A stretch of 64,000 bases of DNA from Leisingera sp. NJS204 (GCF_004123675.1 NZ_CP035417.1:2161501-2225500), one strand, 5' to 3'. Shown: positions 8,086-16,455, counted from the first letter of the stretch. Made by a program: numbers and translations. Notes: generated from the sequence alone by a model not told the origin.

Positions 8086-8619
8086 TCAGGTCAGGATCCG
8101 CACCGCACCGCTGAGCTGGTCGCGCAGCTGGCTGCGCATTGCGGCGGAACCGATGGGCAGCTCGATCAGCAGGCTGCCGTCTGTTTCATACAATTGCACC
8201 GACACCGCCGTCAGCCGCGCCCCGCCCAGGGTGTCATAGCTGCGGCGCAGAACAGTGCGCGGGCTGCCCCGGCTGCCGGCTTGCAGCACCCGCAGCTCGC
8301 GGCGTACCGGATCAAAGCACGCCTCGGGCCGGTTGCCGGGGTCATGCGCCGTCATCAGCACCAGCCCGATCAGCAGAAACACCACCGAAATACCGATCCG
8401 GATCAGGTTCATGTCCGGATCAGCGCCAGCGCCCGGAACCAGCCACAGCCCGGTGGAGCTGAGGATCATTGCCGCCCCCAGCACCCGCAGCAGAGCAACG
8501 CGCAGCTTCCAGTTTGCCTCCAGACGCAAGCTCAGCGGCACTGCGCGTGCCACAGCGCCAAAAGCATTGGCCACCGGGGCGCGGGTTAACTGCGGCGGGG
8601 TTTGATCTGTCACTGCCAT
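8086..8619 (-). CDS. Small two-helix membrane protein, unknown
   Basis: 177 residues. After about 45 mostly soluble residues there are two hydrophobic helices (VALLRVLGAAMILSSTGLWL and IGISVVFLLIGLVLM) with a short loop holding GADPD. A soluble C-terminal domain of about 80 residues follows (from PGNRPEACFDPVRRELRVL to the end). The C-terminal part looks like a beta-rich domain with a regular strand pattern. I do not recognise a family. It lies upstream of the YceI gene on the same strand. The length and even codon composition support a real gene. Confidence 0.65.
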   Translation of the reverse strand: MAVTDQTPPQLTRAPVANAFGAVARAVPLSLRLEANWKLRVALLRVLGAAMILSSTGLWLVPGAGADPDMNLIRIGISVVFLLIGLVLMTAHDPGNRPEACFDPVRRELRVLQAGSRGSPRTVLRRSYDTLGGARLTAVSVQLYETDGSLLIELPIGSAAMRSQLRDQLSGAVRILT

Positions 8620-8801
8620 TGGACTGCCCTTTCTGAAGCTGGCCCTTCTTAAGCTGCCCCTGCCGGATGCGCCGGCGCCGCGGCTGCTCCCCGCGTCAAG
8701 GCTTCGTTAATCAGTGAAGGCCGGTTTTGGGGCATCAATACGGCGGGCTTGCGGTATTGCGGCGGCGGCAGCGGCCGGCGGCGTGAAACCGCCCTTTTGC
8801 C

Positions 8802-8829
8802 TTGCTCTTTCAGCCGCAGCCTGTATAGG
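8802..8829 (+). promoter_or_regulatory. Putative rpsF operon promoter
   Basis: TTGCTC (8802-8807), a 16-base spacer, then TATAGG (8824-8829). The -10 is identical to the one proposed for acpP. The implied leader is about 100 bases. Confidence 0.45.
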
Positions 8830-8875
8830 AGGCCCTGCTTCCGCGACATTTTCGATCCGCGCAGCCTCTCGTGAC

Positions 8876-8900
8876 CGGGCAGCGGAAGCTTTGATGCCCG
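8876..8900 (+). promoter_or_regulatory. Hairpin in the rpsF leader, possible S6:S18 autoregulatory site
   Basis: A 6-bp stem CGGGCA / TGCCCG encloses 13 bases, 38 bases before the rpsF start. Leaders of rpsF-rpsR operons in many bacteria bind the S6:S18 complex through a stem with an unpaired CCG, and a CCG stands at 8875-8877. Without a covariance search this is only a candidate. Confidence 0.3.
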
Positions 8901-8937
8901 TTCTATGAAATGCGCCTAGACACAAACAGGAGTTCGC

Positions 8938-9291
8938 ATGCCACTCTATGAGCATGTCATGATTGCGCGTCAGGACCTGTCCAACTCGCAAGCTGAAGGC
9001 CTCATCGAACATTTCGGTGCTGTTCTGTCCGACAACGGCGGCAAGCTGGTCGAGCAGGAGTACTGGGGCGTCAAAACGATGGCCTACAAGATCAACAAGA
9101 ACCGCAAGGGGCATTACTCCTTCCTGAAGACTGACGCCTCTGCCGGCGCCATTCAGGAAATGGAACGCCTGATGCGTCTGCATGACGACGTGATGCGCGT
9201 CCTGACCATCAAGGTCGACGAGCACAAGGAAGGCCCCTCGGTCCAGATGCAGAAACGCGATGAACGCGACACCCGTCGCGAGCGCCGCTGA
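8938..9291 (+). CDS. rpsF: 30S ribosomal protein S6
   Basis: 117 residues, starting MPLYEHVMIARQDLSNSQ, the conserved S6 beginning. It carries the YWGVKTMAYKINKNRKGHY segment and a basic C-terminal tail with repeated Arg. S6 binds S18 on the platform of the small subunit. ATG 8938 is preceded by CAGGAG. It is the first gene of the rpsF-rpsR-rplI operon, with short gaps of 28 and 12 bases. Confidence 0.98.
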   Translation: MPLYEHVMIARQDLSNSQAEGLIEHFGAVLSDNGGKLVEQEYWGVKTMAYKINKNRKGHYSFLKTDASAGAIQEMERLMRLHDDVMRVLTIKVDEHKEGPSVQMQKRDERDTRRERR

Positions 9292-9319
9292 TCTTAGCTT
9301 GAGAAAAGGACGCTAAACC

Positions 9320-9547
9320 ATGGCAGCCAAACCGTTTTTCCGCCGCCGCAAAGTGTGCCCCTTCTCGGGCGACAACGCACCGGCGATCGACTACAAAGAC
9401 ACCCGTCTTCTGCAGCGCTACATTTCCGAGCGCGGCAAGATCGTACCGTCGCGCATCACCGCCGTTTCGGCCAAGAAGCAGCGTGAGCTGGCCCGTGCTA
9501 TCAAGCGCGCCCGCTTCCTCGCCCTGCTGCCCTACGCCGTGAAGTAA
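9320..9547 (+). CDS. rpsR: 30S ribosomal protein S18
   Basis: 75 residues, full length for alphaproteobacterial S18. The signature [12 protein letters not shown] is at the start and [26 protein letters not shown] in the middle. S18 pairs with S6 on the 30S platform. It lies between rpsF and rplI on the same strand. Confidence 0.98.
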   Translation: MAAKPFFRRRKVCPFSGDNAPAIDYKDTRLLQRYISERGKIVPSRITAVSAKKQRELARAIKRARFLALLPYAVK

Positions 9548-9559
9548 GGAGATAAGCAC

Positions 9560-10171
9560 ATGCAAGTTATCCTTCTTGAGCGCGTTGCAAAGCTGGGCCA
9601 GATGGGCGACGTCGTCGACGTAAAGCCCGGGTTCGCCCGCAACTTCCTGCTGCCGCAGGGCAAGGCGAAAACCGCCTCTGAGGCCAACATCGCCTCTTTT
9701 GAGGACCAGAAAGCGCAGCTCGAAGCGCGCAACCTGGAAACCAAAAAAGAGGCCGAAGCCCTGGCAGCAAAGCTGGACGGCCAGCAGTTCATCGTGATTC
9801 GCTCCGCATCGGACGCGGGCGCGCTGTACGGCTCGGTCACCCCGCGCGATGCAGCCGATGCCGCAACTGCGGACGGTTTCACCGTTGACAAGAAACAGGT
9901 CGCCCTGATCGCTCCGATCAAATACCTCGGCCTGCATTCTGTCTCCGTGCGCCTGCACCCGGAAGTCGAAGCCGTCATCAATCTGAACGTTGCCCGCTCG
10001 GTTGAAGAAGCCGAACTGCAGGCATCCGGCAAATCGATCCAGGAGCTGGCCGCCGAAGAGGAAGCCGCTGCTGAATACGAGATCTCGGAACTGTTCGACG
10101 ATATCGGGTCCGCCGCGTCTGACGACGACGACGCGCCGGTTGCTGACGCCGCTGGCGAAGAAACCAACTGA
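9560..10171 (+). CDS. rplI: 50S ribosomal protein L9
   Basis: 203 residues, longer than the usual 150 because of an acidic C-terminal extension ([20 protein letters not shown]). This is common in alphaproteobacteria. The N-terminal domain [36 protein letters not shown] is the classic L9 signature, followed by the long connecting helix (about 40-75). It binds 23S rRNA at the base of the L1 stalk. Last gene of the operon, followed by a strong terminator. Confidence 0.97.
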   Translation: MQVILLERVAKLGQMGDVVDVKPGFARNFLLPQGKAKTASEANIASFEDQKAQLEARNLETKKEAEALAAKLDGQQFIVIRSASDAGALYGSVTPRDAADAATADGFTVDKKQVALIAPIKYLGLHSVSVRLHPEVEAVINLNVARSVEEAELQASGKSIQELAAEEEAAAEYEISELFDDIGSAASDDDDAPVADAAGEETN

Positions 10172-10199
10172 TCCAACCGGATCGGCGAAACAGGGAAAA

Positions 10200-10230
10200 G
10201 GCCGCTCGATTGAGCGGCCTTTTCTTTTTT
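10200..10230 (+). terminator. Terminator of the rpsF-rpsR-rplI operon
   Basis: An 8-bp perfect stem GGCCGCTC / GAGCGGCC with a GATT loop, followed by TTTTCTTTTTT. Confidence 0.93.
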
Positions 10231-11236
10231 ATCTTAACAGTTTGAAAAGATGTCCTAAGTTGTAGGAACATACACCTCCCCCATAAACCTCCCGTTTGCC
10301 TTCCTTTGGCAGGATGGTGCCGGGAGAAGGATTAAAACGGGGCCGTGATATGGAAAAATCATTGGAGCAAGAGGAGCTGGCCTTGCGCCGCCGGCTGTTG
10401 TTCCGTTTGCTGCGCGGGCACAGGTTCGACACGCCGGTCTTCAAAACCGAGGCGATTTCCGACCCGGTGCCGCAGGGGATGATTAAACCTGGAAACGGGC
10501 TATTCGCGCCTTCGGGGTCTGCTGGGCAGCCCCCTTCTCAGGGCAGATCCCGGTCCGGCGGGACAAGCTCTGGAATGCCGCCAGGCTGACAATGCACAAA
10601 CCTGTTGAGCGCAACAAAGGCGCACGCCTGTGCGCGAACCAACAACTGCCCGGTTTGGCACGAGCTTGTTCCAGCTCCGCCTGGTTGGCGCTGAACGACA
10701 GCAAGACGCCGGGCAAAGCAAAACCTGATGTAGGCGCTGTCCTCCGCAGGGTATTCGGCACGGCAGACGGCGCGGTTGGCAATGAGTTTAGCCTAGCCTG
10801 CACTTGGCGAACACCAACAGCAGGAAGAACCGCGGCCATCCGGCGACCGGCGCGTCGTGCGTCGGCTGGGGTGGGTGAATGGATGTTTCAGGTAAAATCC
10901 GGCGCTTATAGGGACCGCGGAAAAGTTGGGAAACAGCCGCGGCCCCCTCTGCCCGATTTGGCCAGCAGCCCCACAGGCGTGAGGGGCTAACTGCCCTGAG
11001 GGTTGTTTCTGCCTCAATGCGCATACTCAATATGTAGTAGGAAACCATATTTAACAAATGTCTAATCATTAAAGTTTGATCCAGTCGGGAGTGTTCAGCG
11101 CAGGCTTGTTTGCACCGTAGAACGTCCGCCGGATTGGCGGTTCCCTGCCGGTTGCGGCATGGCGGCGGCAGGGCGCCGTTGCAGCCTGCTGCGACGCAGT
11201 TAAGCTGGGTGTAAACACCCTATTTTCGGAGGCTGC
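10231..11236. other. Gene-poor kilobase between rplI and the lytic transglycosylase
   Basis: About 1 kb with no recognisable protein. Open frames exist on both strands (for example 10592-10990 plus) but have no family resemblance, no ribosome binding site and low-complexity composition. One short frame at 10350-10589 is listed separately as doubtful. The part from 11000 to 11090 is clearly AT-richer than the rest and may hold the promoter of the next gene. Confidence 0.5.
10350..10589 (+). CDS. Doubtful small open frame
   Basis: 79 residues from ATG 10350. The first half looks protein-like: an acidic-basic amphipathic helix MEKSLEQEELALRRRLLFRL followed by RGHRFDTPVFKTEAIS. The second half is Gly/Ser/Pro-rich and looks like read-through of non-coding DNA. 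No clear ribosome binding site is present. It could be the start of a gene that has lost its end, or chance. Confidence 0.25.
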   Translation: MEKSLEQEELALRRRLLFRLLRGHRFDTPVFKTEAISDPVPQGMIKPGNGLFAPSGSAGQPPSQGRSRSGGTSSGMPPG

Positions 11237-11707
11237 ATGACGCGCCGGAACCTTTTGATTTCCTTTTTTGCCGCCGCAAGTCTGGCGGCTTGCGCAGGCA
11301 CGGCCTCACCGCCCAAGCTGGTACGGCACACGCCGCCGCTCTACCCCAATGAAACGCCCGAACTGAGACAAAAGATCAATTATTGGGCCGATCATTACGA
11401 AGTGCCGCGCAGCCTGGTGCATCGGCTGGCTGTGCGCGAAAGCACTCACCGGCCCCATGCGGTGAACCGGCCCTATTACGGGTTGCTGCAGATCCTTCCT
11501 GCCACCGCGCGCTCGATGGGGTTCAGGGGCAAGCCCCAGGACCTGCTGGACGCGGACACCAACCTGCAATTTTCCGTGAAATATCTGCGCGGCGCCTGGC
11601 TGATCTCCGACGGCAGCCAGGACCAGGCAGTCAAACATTACTCGCGCGGCTATTACCACGAGGCCAAGCGCCGCGGCATGCTCAAGGAAACCGGCCTGCG
11701 CCCCTGA
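11237..11707 (+). CDS. Lytic transglycosylase (SLT domain) lipoprotein
   Basis: 156 residues from ATG 11237 (GGAGG seven bases upstream). A lipoprotein signal ends in LAAC (Cys19), so the protein is lipid-anchored. The catalytic domain of Slt/lysozyme fold starts at about residue 46. VHRLAVRESTHRP holds the expected catalytic Glu (in RES), followed by YYGLLQILPATARSMGF and LDADTNLQFSVKYL. It is short compared with soluble Slt and resembles the small LT-domain proteins of Rhodobacterales. It cleaves peptidoglycan with formation of 1,6-anhydro ends. No secretion-system genes lie beside it. Confidence 0.88.
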   Translation: MTRRNLLISFFAAASLAACAGTASPPKLVRHTPPLYPNETPELRQKINYWADHYEVPRSLVHRLAVRESTHRPHAVNRPYYGLLQILPATARSMGFRGKPQDLLDADTNLQFSVKYLRGAWLISDGSQDQAVKHYSRGYYHEAKRRGMLKETGLRP

Positions 11708-11729
11708 TCTCCAGGCTCCGCAGGCGGCC

Positions 11730-11806
11730 GCAGCGCCCGGCGGGGCGCTGCCCGGCCCAACGGGACGCGGTGCTTTTCGCAGAAAGGCATCAAGGACGGG
11801 CGGGAG
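11730..11806 (+). repeat. Dispersed two-hairpin repeat, copy D
   Basis: Hairpin GCAGCGCCC-GGCG-GGGCGCTGC (11730-11751), then CCGGCCCAAC, 40 variable bases, then GGGAG at 11802-11806. The hairpin arms differ from the other copies at paired positions while pairing is complete. It lies 22 bases past the stop of the transglycosylase, sense orientation. Confidence 0.65.
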
Positions 11807-11869
11807 ATTTGCGCTGTAAACAGCGGGAATTTTAGCAGAATTCTAACGGTCCTCCGTTTTACTGGCGCC

Positions 11870-12316
11870 ATGCTGTCCTTGCTGAACCTCTTGCTGCCCG
11901 CATTGATGCCGTCCTGGCGTTTCTTCAAATCGGTGGACCCGTCGCCACGGGTGGAATGGGCCATGCTTGCCAATGCCGCCAGCACGCCAGCCCAATGGCA
12001 TGAATTCCGGCCGCGCCCGCAGCACCTGGCGCCCTGGGAAATGGCCTGCCGGATGCTGTGGAACCCGCGCTGGAACGAAAACCTGTTCCTGGTCAGCTGC
12101 GCGGAACGGCTGACGCTGGCGCCATCCGGCCACAGCCAGCAGGAAATCCTGCGCCGCATCACCGCCGAGCTGGAGCGCACATTGCCGCCCGCTGCCCGGC
12201 TGCCCTATCTGCAGTTCCGGCTGGTTTTTACCGACCGTGCCGAGGATGGCCAGCTGGTCAAGGCTGTCACCTACCTATCCGACCCGTTTCTGATTGCCGG
12301 GATGGCATTTGCATGA
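11870..12316 (+). CDS. Partner protein of the HTTM gene, unknown
   Basis: 148 residues, soluble. It is Trp- and Pro-containing (PSWRFFKSVDPSPRVEWAML, FRPRPQHLAPWEM) with an LFLVSCAERL segment in the middle. No signal peptide and no family recognised. Its stop overlaps the start of the HTTM-domain gene (ATGA at 12313), so the two are translationally coupled and probably act together. The ribosome binding site is weak, and an internal start is possible. Confidence 0.7.
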   Translation: MLSLLNLLLPALMPSWRFFKSVDPSPRVEWAMLANAASTPAQWHEFRPRPQHLAPWEMACRMLWNPRWNENLFLVSCAERLTLAPSGHSQQEILRRITAELERTLPPAARLPYLQFRLVFTDRAEDGQLVKAVTYLSDPFLIAGMAFA

Positions 12317-12996
12317 GCCTGGAGATGGCCTTGCGCATGACCGAGATCCTGCTGGCGCTCGCTTTTCTGCAGCAAAGCGCCGAACATCTGGCGGGCTTCC
12401 GGAATGAACAAGTGATTTACGGGCCCCGCCTGGTATTGTCCGGGTTCCTGCTGTTCGGCATTGCCACGCCTTGGATGCTGCTGGGACTGCTCGGAACTGG
12501 CCTCATGATCCTGCAGCGCTTCCAAGGCCCGTATAACGGCGGCAGCGACAAGATGAGCCTTCTGGTTCTTTGCTGCCTCACTGCAGCCCGCTGGCTGCCC
12601 TCCGAACAGTGGCAGGAATACGCGTTCGCCTATCTCGCCGGGCAGCTGGTGATTTGCTACTTCATTTCCGGCCAGGTGAAGATCGTGAACCCCGAGTGGC
12701 GTTCCGGCCGCGCGCTTCAGGACGTTTTCCGCTTCTCCGCCTACCCGGTCAGCGAGGACCTGCGCGGGCTGGCGGACCGCCCGCGGCTGCTGTGGGCCAT
12801 GGGCTGGGCCGTGATGTCGTTCGAGGTGCTGTTTCCGCTGGCCCTGTTCAGCCGCGAGGCATTGGTGCTGGCGCTGTTCACCGCCGCGCTGTTCCATCTG
12901 GCCAATGCCTGCCTGTTCGGGCTGAACCGGTTCTTCTGGATCTGGCTGGCCGCCTATCCGTCCTTGTTTTGGCTGCAGGACCGGGTTGTTCTGTAA
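12313..12996 (+). CDS. HTTM-type polytopic membrane protein
   Basis: 227 residues from ATG 12313, which overlaps the previous stop by four bases. About six to seven hydrophobic helices fill the protein. The segment QRFQGPYNGGSDKMSLLVL and the later VKIVNPEWRSGRALQDVF resemble the HTTM (horizontally transferred transmembrane) domain, related to the membrane part of vitamin K-dependent gamma-carboxylase. Bacterial HTTM proteins have no settled function. The stretch before 12313 in this frame is shadow, so I do not extend it. A bidirectional terminator follows. Confidence 0.78.
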   Translation: MSLEMALRMTEILLALAFLQQSAEHLAGFRNEQVIYGPRLVLSGFLLFGIATPWMLLGLLGTGLMILQRFQGPYNGGSDKMSLLVLCCLTAARWLPSEQWQEYAFAYLAGQLVICYFISGQVKIVNPEWRSGRALQDVFRFSAYPVSEDLRGLADRPRLLWAMGWAVMSFEVLFPLALFSREALVLALFTAALFHLANACLFGLNRFFWIWLAAYPSLFWLQDRVVL

Positions 12997-13015
12997 GGCC
13001 GGCCGCAACGAAAAA

Positions 13016-13034
13016 GGCCGCCCCAAAGGCGGCC
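13016..13034. terminator. Bidirectional terminator between the HTTM gene and tig
   Basis: A 7-bp perfect stem GGCCGCC / GGCGGCC with a five-base loop, flanked by AAAAA on the left and TTT on the right. It can therefore serve the HTTM operon and, on the other strand, tig. Confidence 0.8.
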
Positions 13035-13061
13035 TTTCCGTAACGCGGTCGGCAGAGAGGA

Positions 13062-14393
13062 TTACTCCTCGTCCAGCGCCTCGACAGCTTTCTGCAGATC
13101 GTCCTTGGAGACTTCTTTCTCCGTAACCTTCGCCTGCTCGACGATGTGGTCGACAACCTTGTCTTCAAACAGCGGCGCGCGCAGCTGCTGCTGCATCTGG
13201 GCGTTCTGCTGGATGAATTCAAAGAACTGGCGTTCCTGGCCCGGATACTGACGCGCCTGCGCCATGATCGCCTGGGTCATTTCGGCGTCGGTCACTTCGA
13301 CTTCGGCTTTCTGGCCCAGCTCGGCCAGCAGCAGGCCCAGGCGCACGCGGCGCTCGGCCAGGGTGTTGTGCTCGTCGGTGGTTTCGATCTCGGGGTGATC
13401 GTGGCCTTCGACTTCCGGGTTGTCCTCGTGCCACAGCTGATGCGCGATCTGCTTGGCTTCGGCCTCGACCAGCGACGGCGGCAGGTCAAAGGAGACCAGA
13501 GTGTCCAGCTGGTCCAGCAGCGCACGCTTCATCACAGCACGTGCTGCACCGGCATATTCGGCTTCCAGACGCTCGGTGATCTGGGCTTTCAGCGCATCCA
13601 GATCGTCAGCGCCGAATTTGGTGGCCAGTTCGTCGTTGATCTCGGCCGCTTTCGGGGCTTTCACCTCTTTCACGGTGCAGGAGAACACGGCTTCTTTGCC
13701 TGCCAGATGCTCGGCGCCGTATTCTTCCGGGAAAGACACGGTCACGTCTTTTTCTTCACCGGCTTTGGAGCCGATCAGCTGCTCTTCAAAGCCAGGGATA
13801 AAGGAGTTGGAACCCAGAGCCAGCGGGTAGTCGTCGCCTGCGCCGCCTTCAAAGGCTTCGCCGTCGATCCGGCCGACGAAGTCGATCACAACCTGGTCGC
13901 CGTCTTCCGCAGCCGCACCGTCTTCGCGGGCTTCGAATTCCTTGGCAGTGTCTGCCAGGTTGGTCAGCGCTTCGGTGACGGCTTCTTCTTCTGCCTTTAC
14001 AACCAGCTTTTCCAGCTCAACACCGGAGAAATCGACCTCGGGGATTTCCGGCAGCGCCTCGTAGGCCAGCTCGACGTTGACGTCGTCGCCTTCTTTCCAG
14101 TCTTCGTTGGTCATTTTCACGTCGGGCTGCTGCGCCGGACGGTCGCCGCTGTCCTCGAAGTGCTGGTTCATGGCGCCGTCAACGGCTTCCTGCATGGCTT
14201 CGCCGATCAGGCGCTGGCCGAACTGCTTTTTCAGCAGTGCCATCGGCACCTTGCCCTTGCGGAAACCTTTCATTTCGACTTCCGGCTGTGCTTCGACGAG
14301 CTTGTCGTTGACCTTCGCGTCCAGCTCGGCAGCCGTGACGGTGATGGCGTAGCCGCGTTTCAGACCTTCGTTCAGCGTCTCGGTGACCTGCAT
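13062..14393 (-). CDS. tig: Trigger factor (ribosome-associated chaperone and prolyl isomerase)
   Basis: 443 residues from ATG 14393, preceded by GGGGTATAGG. The upstream extension to 14444 has no family likeness. The N-terminal ribosome-binding domain carries KGFRKGKVP near residue 43. The FKBP-type domain lies at about 155-240 ([19 protein letters not shown]). The C-terminal chaperone arms follow, with an acidic end. It binds nascent chains at the ribosome exit by contact with L23. Monocistronic by its surroundings: a bidirectional terminator lies downstream and the porin is on the same strand behind its own terminator. Confidence 0.95.
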   Translation of the reverse strand: MQVTETLNEGLKRGYAITVTAAELDAKVNDKLVEAQPEVEMKGFRKGKVPMALLKKQFGQRLIGEAMQEAVDGAMNQHFEDSGDRPAQQPDVKMTNEDWKEGDDVNVELAYEALPEIPEVDFSGVELEKLVVKAEEEAVTEALTNLADTAKEFEAREDGAAAEDGDQVVIDFVGRIDGEAFEGGAGDDYPLALGSNSFIPGFEEQLIGSKAGEEKDVTVSFPEEYGAEHLAGKEAVFSCTVKEVKAPKAAEINDELATKFGADDLDALKAQITERLEAEYAGAARAVMKRALLDQLDTLVSFDLPPSLVEAEAKQIAHQLWHEDNPEVEGHDHPEIETTDEHNTLAERRVRLGLLLAELGQKAEVEVTDAEMTQAIMAQARQYPGQERQFFEFIQQNAQMQQQLRAPLFEDKVVDHIVEQAKVTEKEVSKDDLQKAVEALDEE

Positions 14394-14529
14394 CCTATAC
14401 CCCATAGAGATTCGGGGCGCGTGCGCACAGGCGCCCCCAGACAATTTGCGGTCTTCTATTTCCCCCGGCGCCCCGGCGCAAGAGGCATTGCCGGTTTACC
14501 GCGCAATCCCGCGGATTTCCGGGCCGCAC

Positions 14530-14563
14530 AACAGAAAAACACGCCCGCAAAGGGGCGTGTTTT
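14530..14563 (-). terminator. Terminator of the porin gene (bidirectional shape)
   Basis: An 11-bp perfect stem AAAACACGCCC / GGGCGTGTTTT (14536-14546 and 14553-14563) with a six-base loop. It lies 26 bases beyond the porin stop and upstream of tig. Confidence 0.9.
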
Positions 14564-14589
14564 CCGTTCTGCAACCGAGGGAGGAAGGT

Positions 14590-15708
14590 TCAGAACTTCC
14601 AGCGGGCACCGGCCAGGATCACATTGGCATCCTGATAGGTGGCGGCGCTGGTATCAGCATAGGAATAGTCACGGTAGGCCAGATAGGTTTCGACATTGTA
14701 AGCGTCGATCTTCTGGACCGCGGCAATGCCCCAGGACTCGGCGCTGTCACCGGCGGTCACCATGTCCGAACCATCGTAGTAATCAACCGAGAACGCGGTG
14801 GAGCCCGCCGCGATCAGATCCGCCTTATAGCCCAGCTTTGCATAGGCATAGGTGCCCGCAATGTCGCGCTCGCCCGCAGCCAGGTTCAGCGACAGGCCGG
14901 TTGCCTTGTGCAGCACTGCGAAGGAGCCGGAAATATCGCGCTGGTCGGCCTTGCCGGTTTCTTCGGTCCAGGAGGCGCCGATGCCGCTGTCGATGGCAAA
15001 ACCTGCCGCGTCGTCATTGGCCCAACGCACCGCCACGTCATAGCTTTCGCGGTCGTTTGCGTCCTTCAGCACGTCAGTGCCGTAAGAGGTGGACAGGGTG
15101 AATCCCGCAAGTTCCGGGGTGTCATAGCGGACCCGGCCCAGACGGCCGCCGTCCAGATCGGTGAAGGCATCGCCGATATCCACACCGCTGAGAGCGCCGC
15201 CGGTGGTGCGGAAAGCATAGCCGCCCGCGGAGTCGGCAACAGAGTTGGAGGCGCCAAGGCCGGTGCCCGAGAAATCCGCGCCGGTGATGCCGTCGGTTGC
15301 CATCGAGCCCTGACCTGCCGAGAAGCGGCCATAGCTGGCAGTGTCGAACTGGAAATCAACATGGCGGATGTTGGTGCGGTCCCAGCTGATGTTGTCGCCG
15401 GTGGTCAGCTGGCTGACCCCGTCGGAGCCGCGAAAGCCAAAGGCAGTCTCGAAGCGGAACCGCAGAGTGTTTTCGCCATAGGCCTGCTCAAGTTCAAAAC
15501 CGATGCGCGAATTTGACGCCGCGTTGTCCACCAGGCGGTTAAAGTCTTCCTGCCCGTCGTCAAAAGACTGGAACGACGGGTTGAATTGCCCGTACCAGCG
15601 GAAGCTGCCGCCGGTGTCATTGGTGTAAGTCGGGCCCGCAAATGCCGGGGCTGCAAGCGCTGCTGCCAAAGTGGCCGCACCTGCGCGCGCTGCAAATTTA
15701 ATGCTCAT
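14590..15708 (-). CDS. Outer-membrane porin (16-strand type)
   Basis: 372 residues from ATG 15708, where the signal peptide begins (MSIKFAARAGAATLAAALAAPAFA). Alternating short strands rich in aromatic and acidic residues fill the mature part, and the protein ends in GARWKF with the terminal Phe needed for BAM-dependent insertion. It resembles the general porins of Rhodobacter and related roseobacters. It forms a channel for small hydrophilic solutes. The long upstream region (15760-16130) is AT-rich relative to its surroundings, as expected for a strongly regulated porin. Confidence 0.9.
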   Translation of the reverse strand: MSIKFAARAGAATLAAALAAPAFAGPTYTNDTGGSFRWYGQFNPSFQSFDDGQEDFNRLVDNAASNSRIGFELEQAYGENTLRFRFETAFGFRGSDGVSQLTTGDNISWDRTNIRHVDFQFDTASYGRFSAGQGSMATDGITGADFSGTGLGASNSVADSAGGYAFRTTGGALSGVDIGDAFTDLDGGRLGRVRYDTPELAGFTLSTSYGTDVLKDANDRESYDVAVRWANDDAAGFAIDSGIGASWTEETGKADQRDISGSFAVLHKATGLSLNLAAGERDIAGTYAYAKLGYKADLIAAGSTAFSVDYYDGSDMVTAGDSAESWGIAAVQKIDAYNVETYLAYRDYSYADTSAATYQDANVILAGARWKF

Positions 15709-16023
15709 TTTCTTCAGGTCTCCTGTTCCGTCAGCCGCATGTCTCTCCATCCCTGAGACCGCCGCTTGAGCCAGGAGCTATCACGCGTTTTTTTGCCCCT
15801 TCAGGGTTGAAAATTCATCCCGGTACCAGGAGAAATGAATAGGCGAAATTTCGCCCACGGCAACTTTCAGCCTGCAAGAAACCGCCTATGAACAATATGT
15901 TAGGTGAAGAAGATCACTTTCACCCAATCGCCAGGCTCAGAGGGGGTATGCAATTTCTGCAACCCTGCGCACACGCTCATTACTGCAATTATTTTTGCAC
16001 AGGACAGCGCAGCGGAGTCTGGC

Positions 16024-16053
16024 AAAAAAATGCCCCGGACAACCAGGGCATTT
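16024..16053 (-). terminator. Orphan terminator behind the porin-like gene remnant
   Basis: An 8-bp stem AAATGCCC / GGGCATTT (16028-16035 and 16046-16053) followed by a run of T on the minus strand (A at 16024-16030). It sits 24 bases past the stop of the remnant at 16077-16106. It may now also end the luxI transcript. Confidence 0.75.
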
Positions 16054-16076
16054 CAGTGCGCCGGGTCCCGCAAGGA

Positions 16077-16106
16077 TCAGAACTTCCAACCTGCGCCCAG
16101 ATGCAC
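16077..16106 (-). pseudogene. Remnant of a porin-like gene (last nine codons)
   Basis: On the minus strand the codons read VHLGAGWKF followed by TGA. This is the same kind of ending (WKF plus stop, then a terminator about 25 bases later) as the intact porin at 14590. Directly upstream in frame is a TAG, so nothing longer survives. It is most simply the end of a deleted outer-membrane protein gene whose terminator has been kept. Confidence 0.45.
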
Positions 16107-16132
16107 CTAGAAGGCCGGGCCAGCGCTTATGG

Positions 16133-16378
16133 CTAGCCGAAGGGGCTTAGCCCGGCTATCACTATCCAGCTGTCCAGCGCATCGCGCAATGTGGCGCCGC
16201 GTGCGGAAAACCCGTGCAGCTGAACAGACCACCGGCTTTCAGGCGCAGCTGTCTGTTCCCCGCGCACCAGCCTGACTTCGCCGCCCATCATGACAAATTG
16301 AGACGCCCGCGGGATGCCCTGAAGCTCGGACAGGATACGCCAGTCGGAAATACTTTGCTGAGTGTTTAATTTTGACAT
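16133..16378 (-). CDS. Small protein encoded just downstream of the luxI-type gene
   Basis: 81 residues from ATG 16378. Composition is protein-like: RILSELQGIPRASQFVMMGG, then EVRLVRGEQ, then a C-terminal LRDALDSWIVIAGL segment. No family recognised. It starts 77 bases past the luxI stop on the same strand and probably shares its transcript. The frame is open further upstream into luxI, but that part is shadow of luxI. The ribosome binding site is weak, so the exact start is uncertain. Confidence 0.55.
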   Translation of the reverse strand: MSKLNTQQSISDWRILSELQGIPRASQFVMMGGEVRLVRGEQTAAPESRWSVQLHGFSARGATLRDALDSWIVIAGLSPFG

Positions 16379-16455
16379 GCGGGAGTGCTCGGATTTCCGT
16401 CTGAGGCCATGAGTGCCGTCGAGGCTGTGCTGTCTGCGAAAAAACAGAAAGCTCT

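Larger units (their letters stand above)
8620..8937. other. rpsF upstream region
   Basis: About 318 bases without a convincing gene, between a minus-strand membrane protein and rpsF. It holds a likely rpsF promoter (8802-8829) and a hairpin in the leader (8876-8900). Confidence 0.5.
15709..16132. other. Porin upstream region with a decayed gene end
   Basis: About 420 bases without an intact gene. It holds the porin promoter area, a minus-strand terminator (16024-16053) and the last codons of a lost outer-membrane protein (16077-16106). I could not define the porin -35/-10 with confidence. Confidence 0.5.

Noticed and set aside
8714-8908. 64-codon frame upstream of rpsF
   Set aside because: Ala-rich, overlaps the likely rpsF promoter and leader, and lacks a binding site.
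14536-14563. Long AT-rich-ended stem considered as part of the dispersed repeat family
   Set aside because: It lacks the GGCCCAA and GGGAG parts and is a plain terminator.
13146-15101. Open frame of 651 codons on the plus strand
   Set aside because: It runs antisense to trigger factor and into the porin, across their shared terminator, with no protein features.
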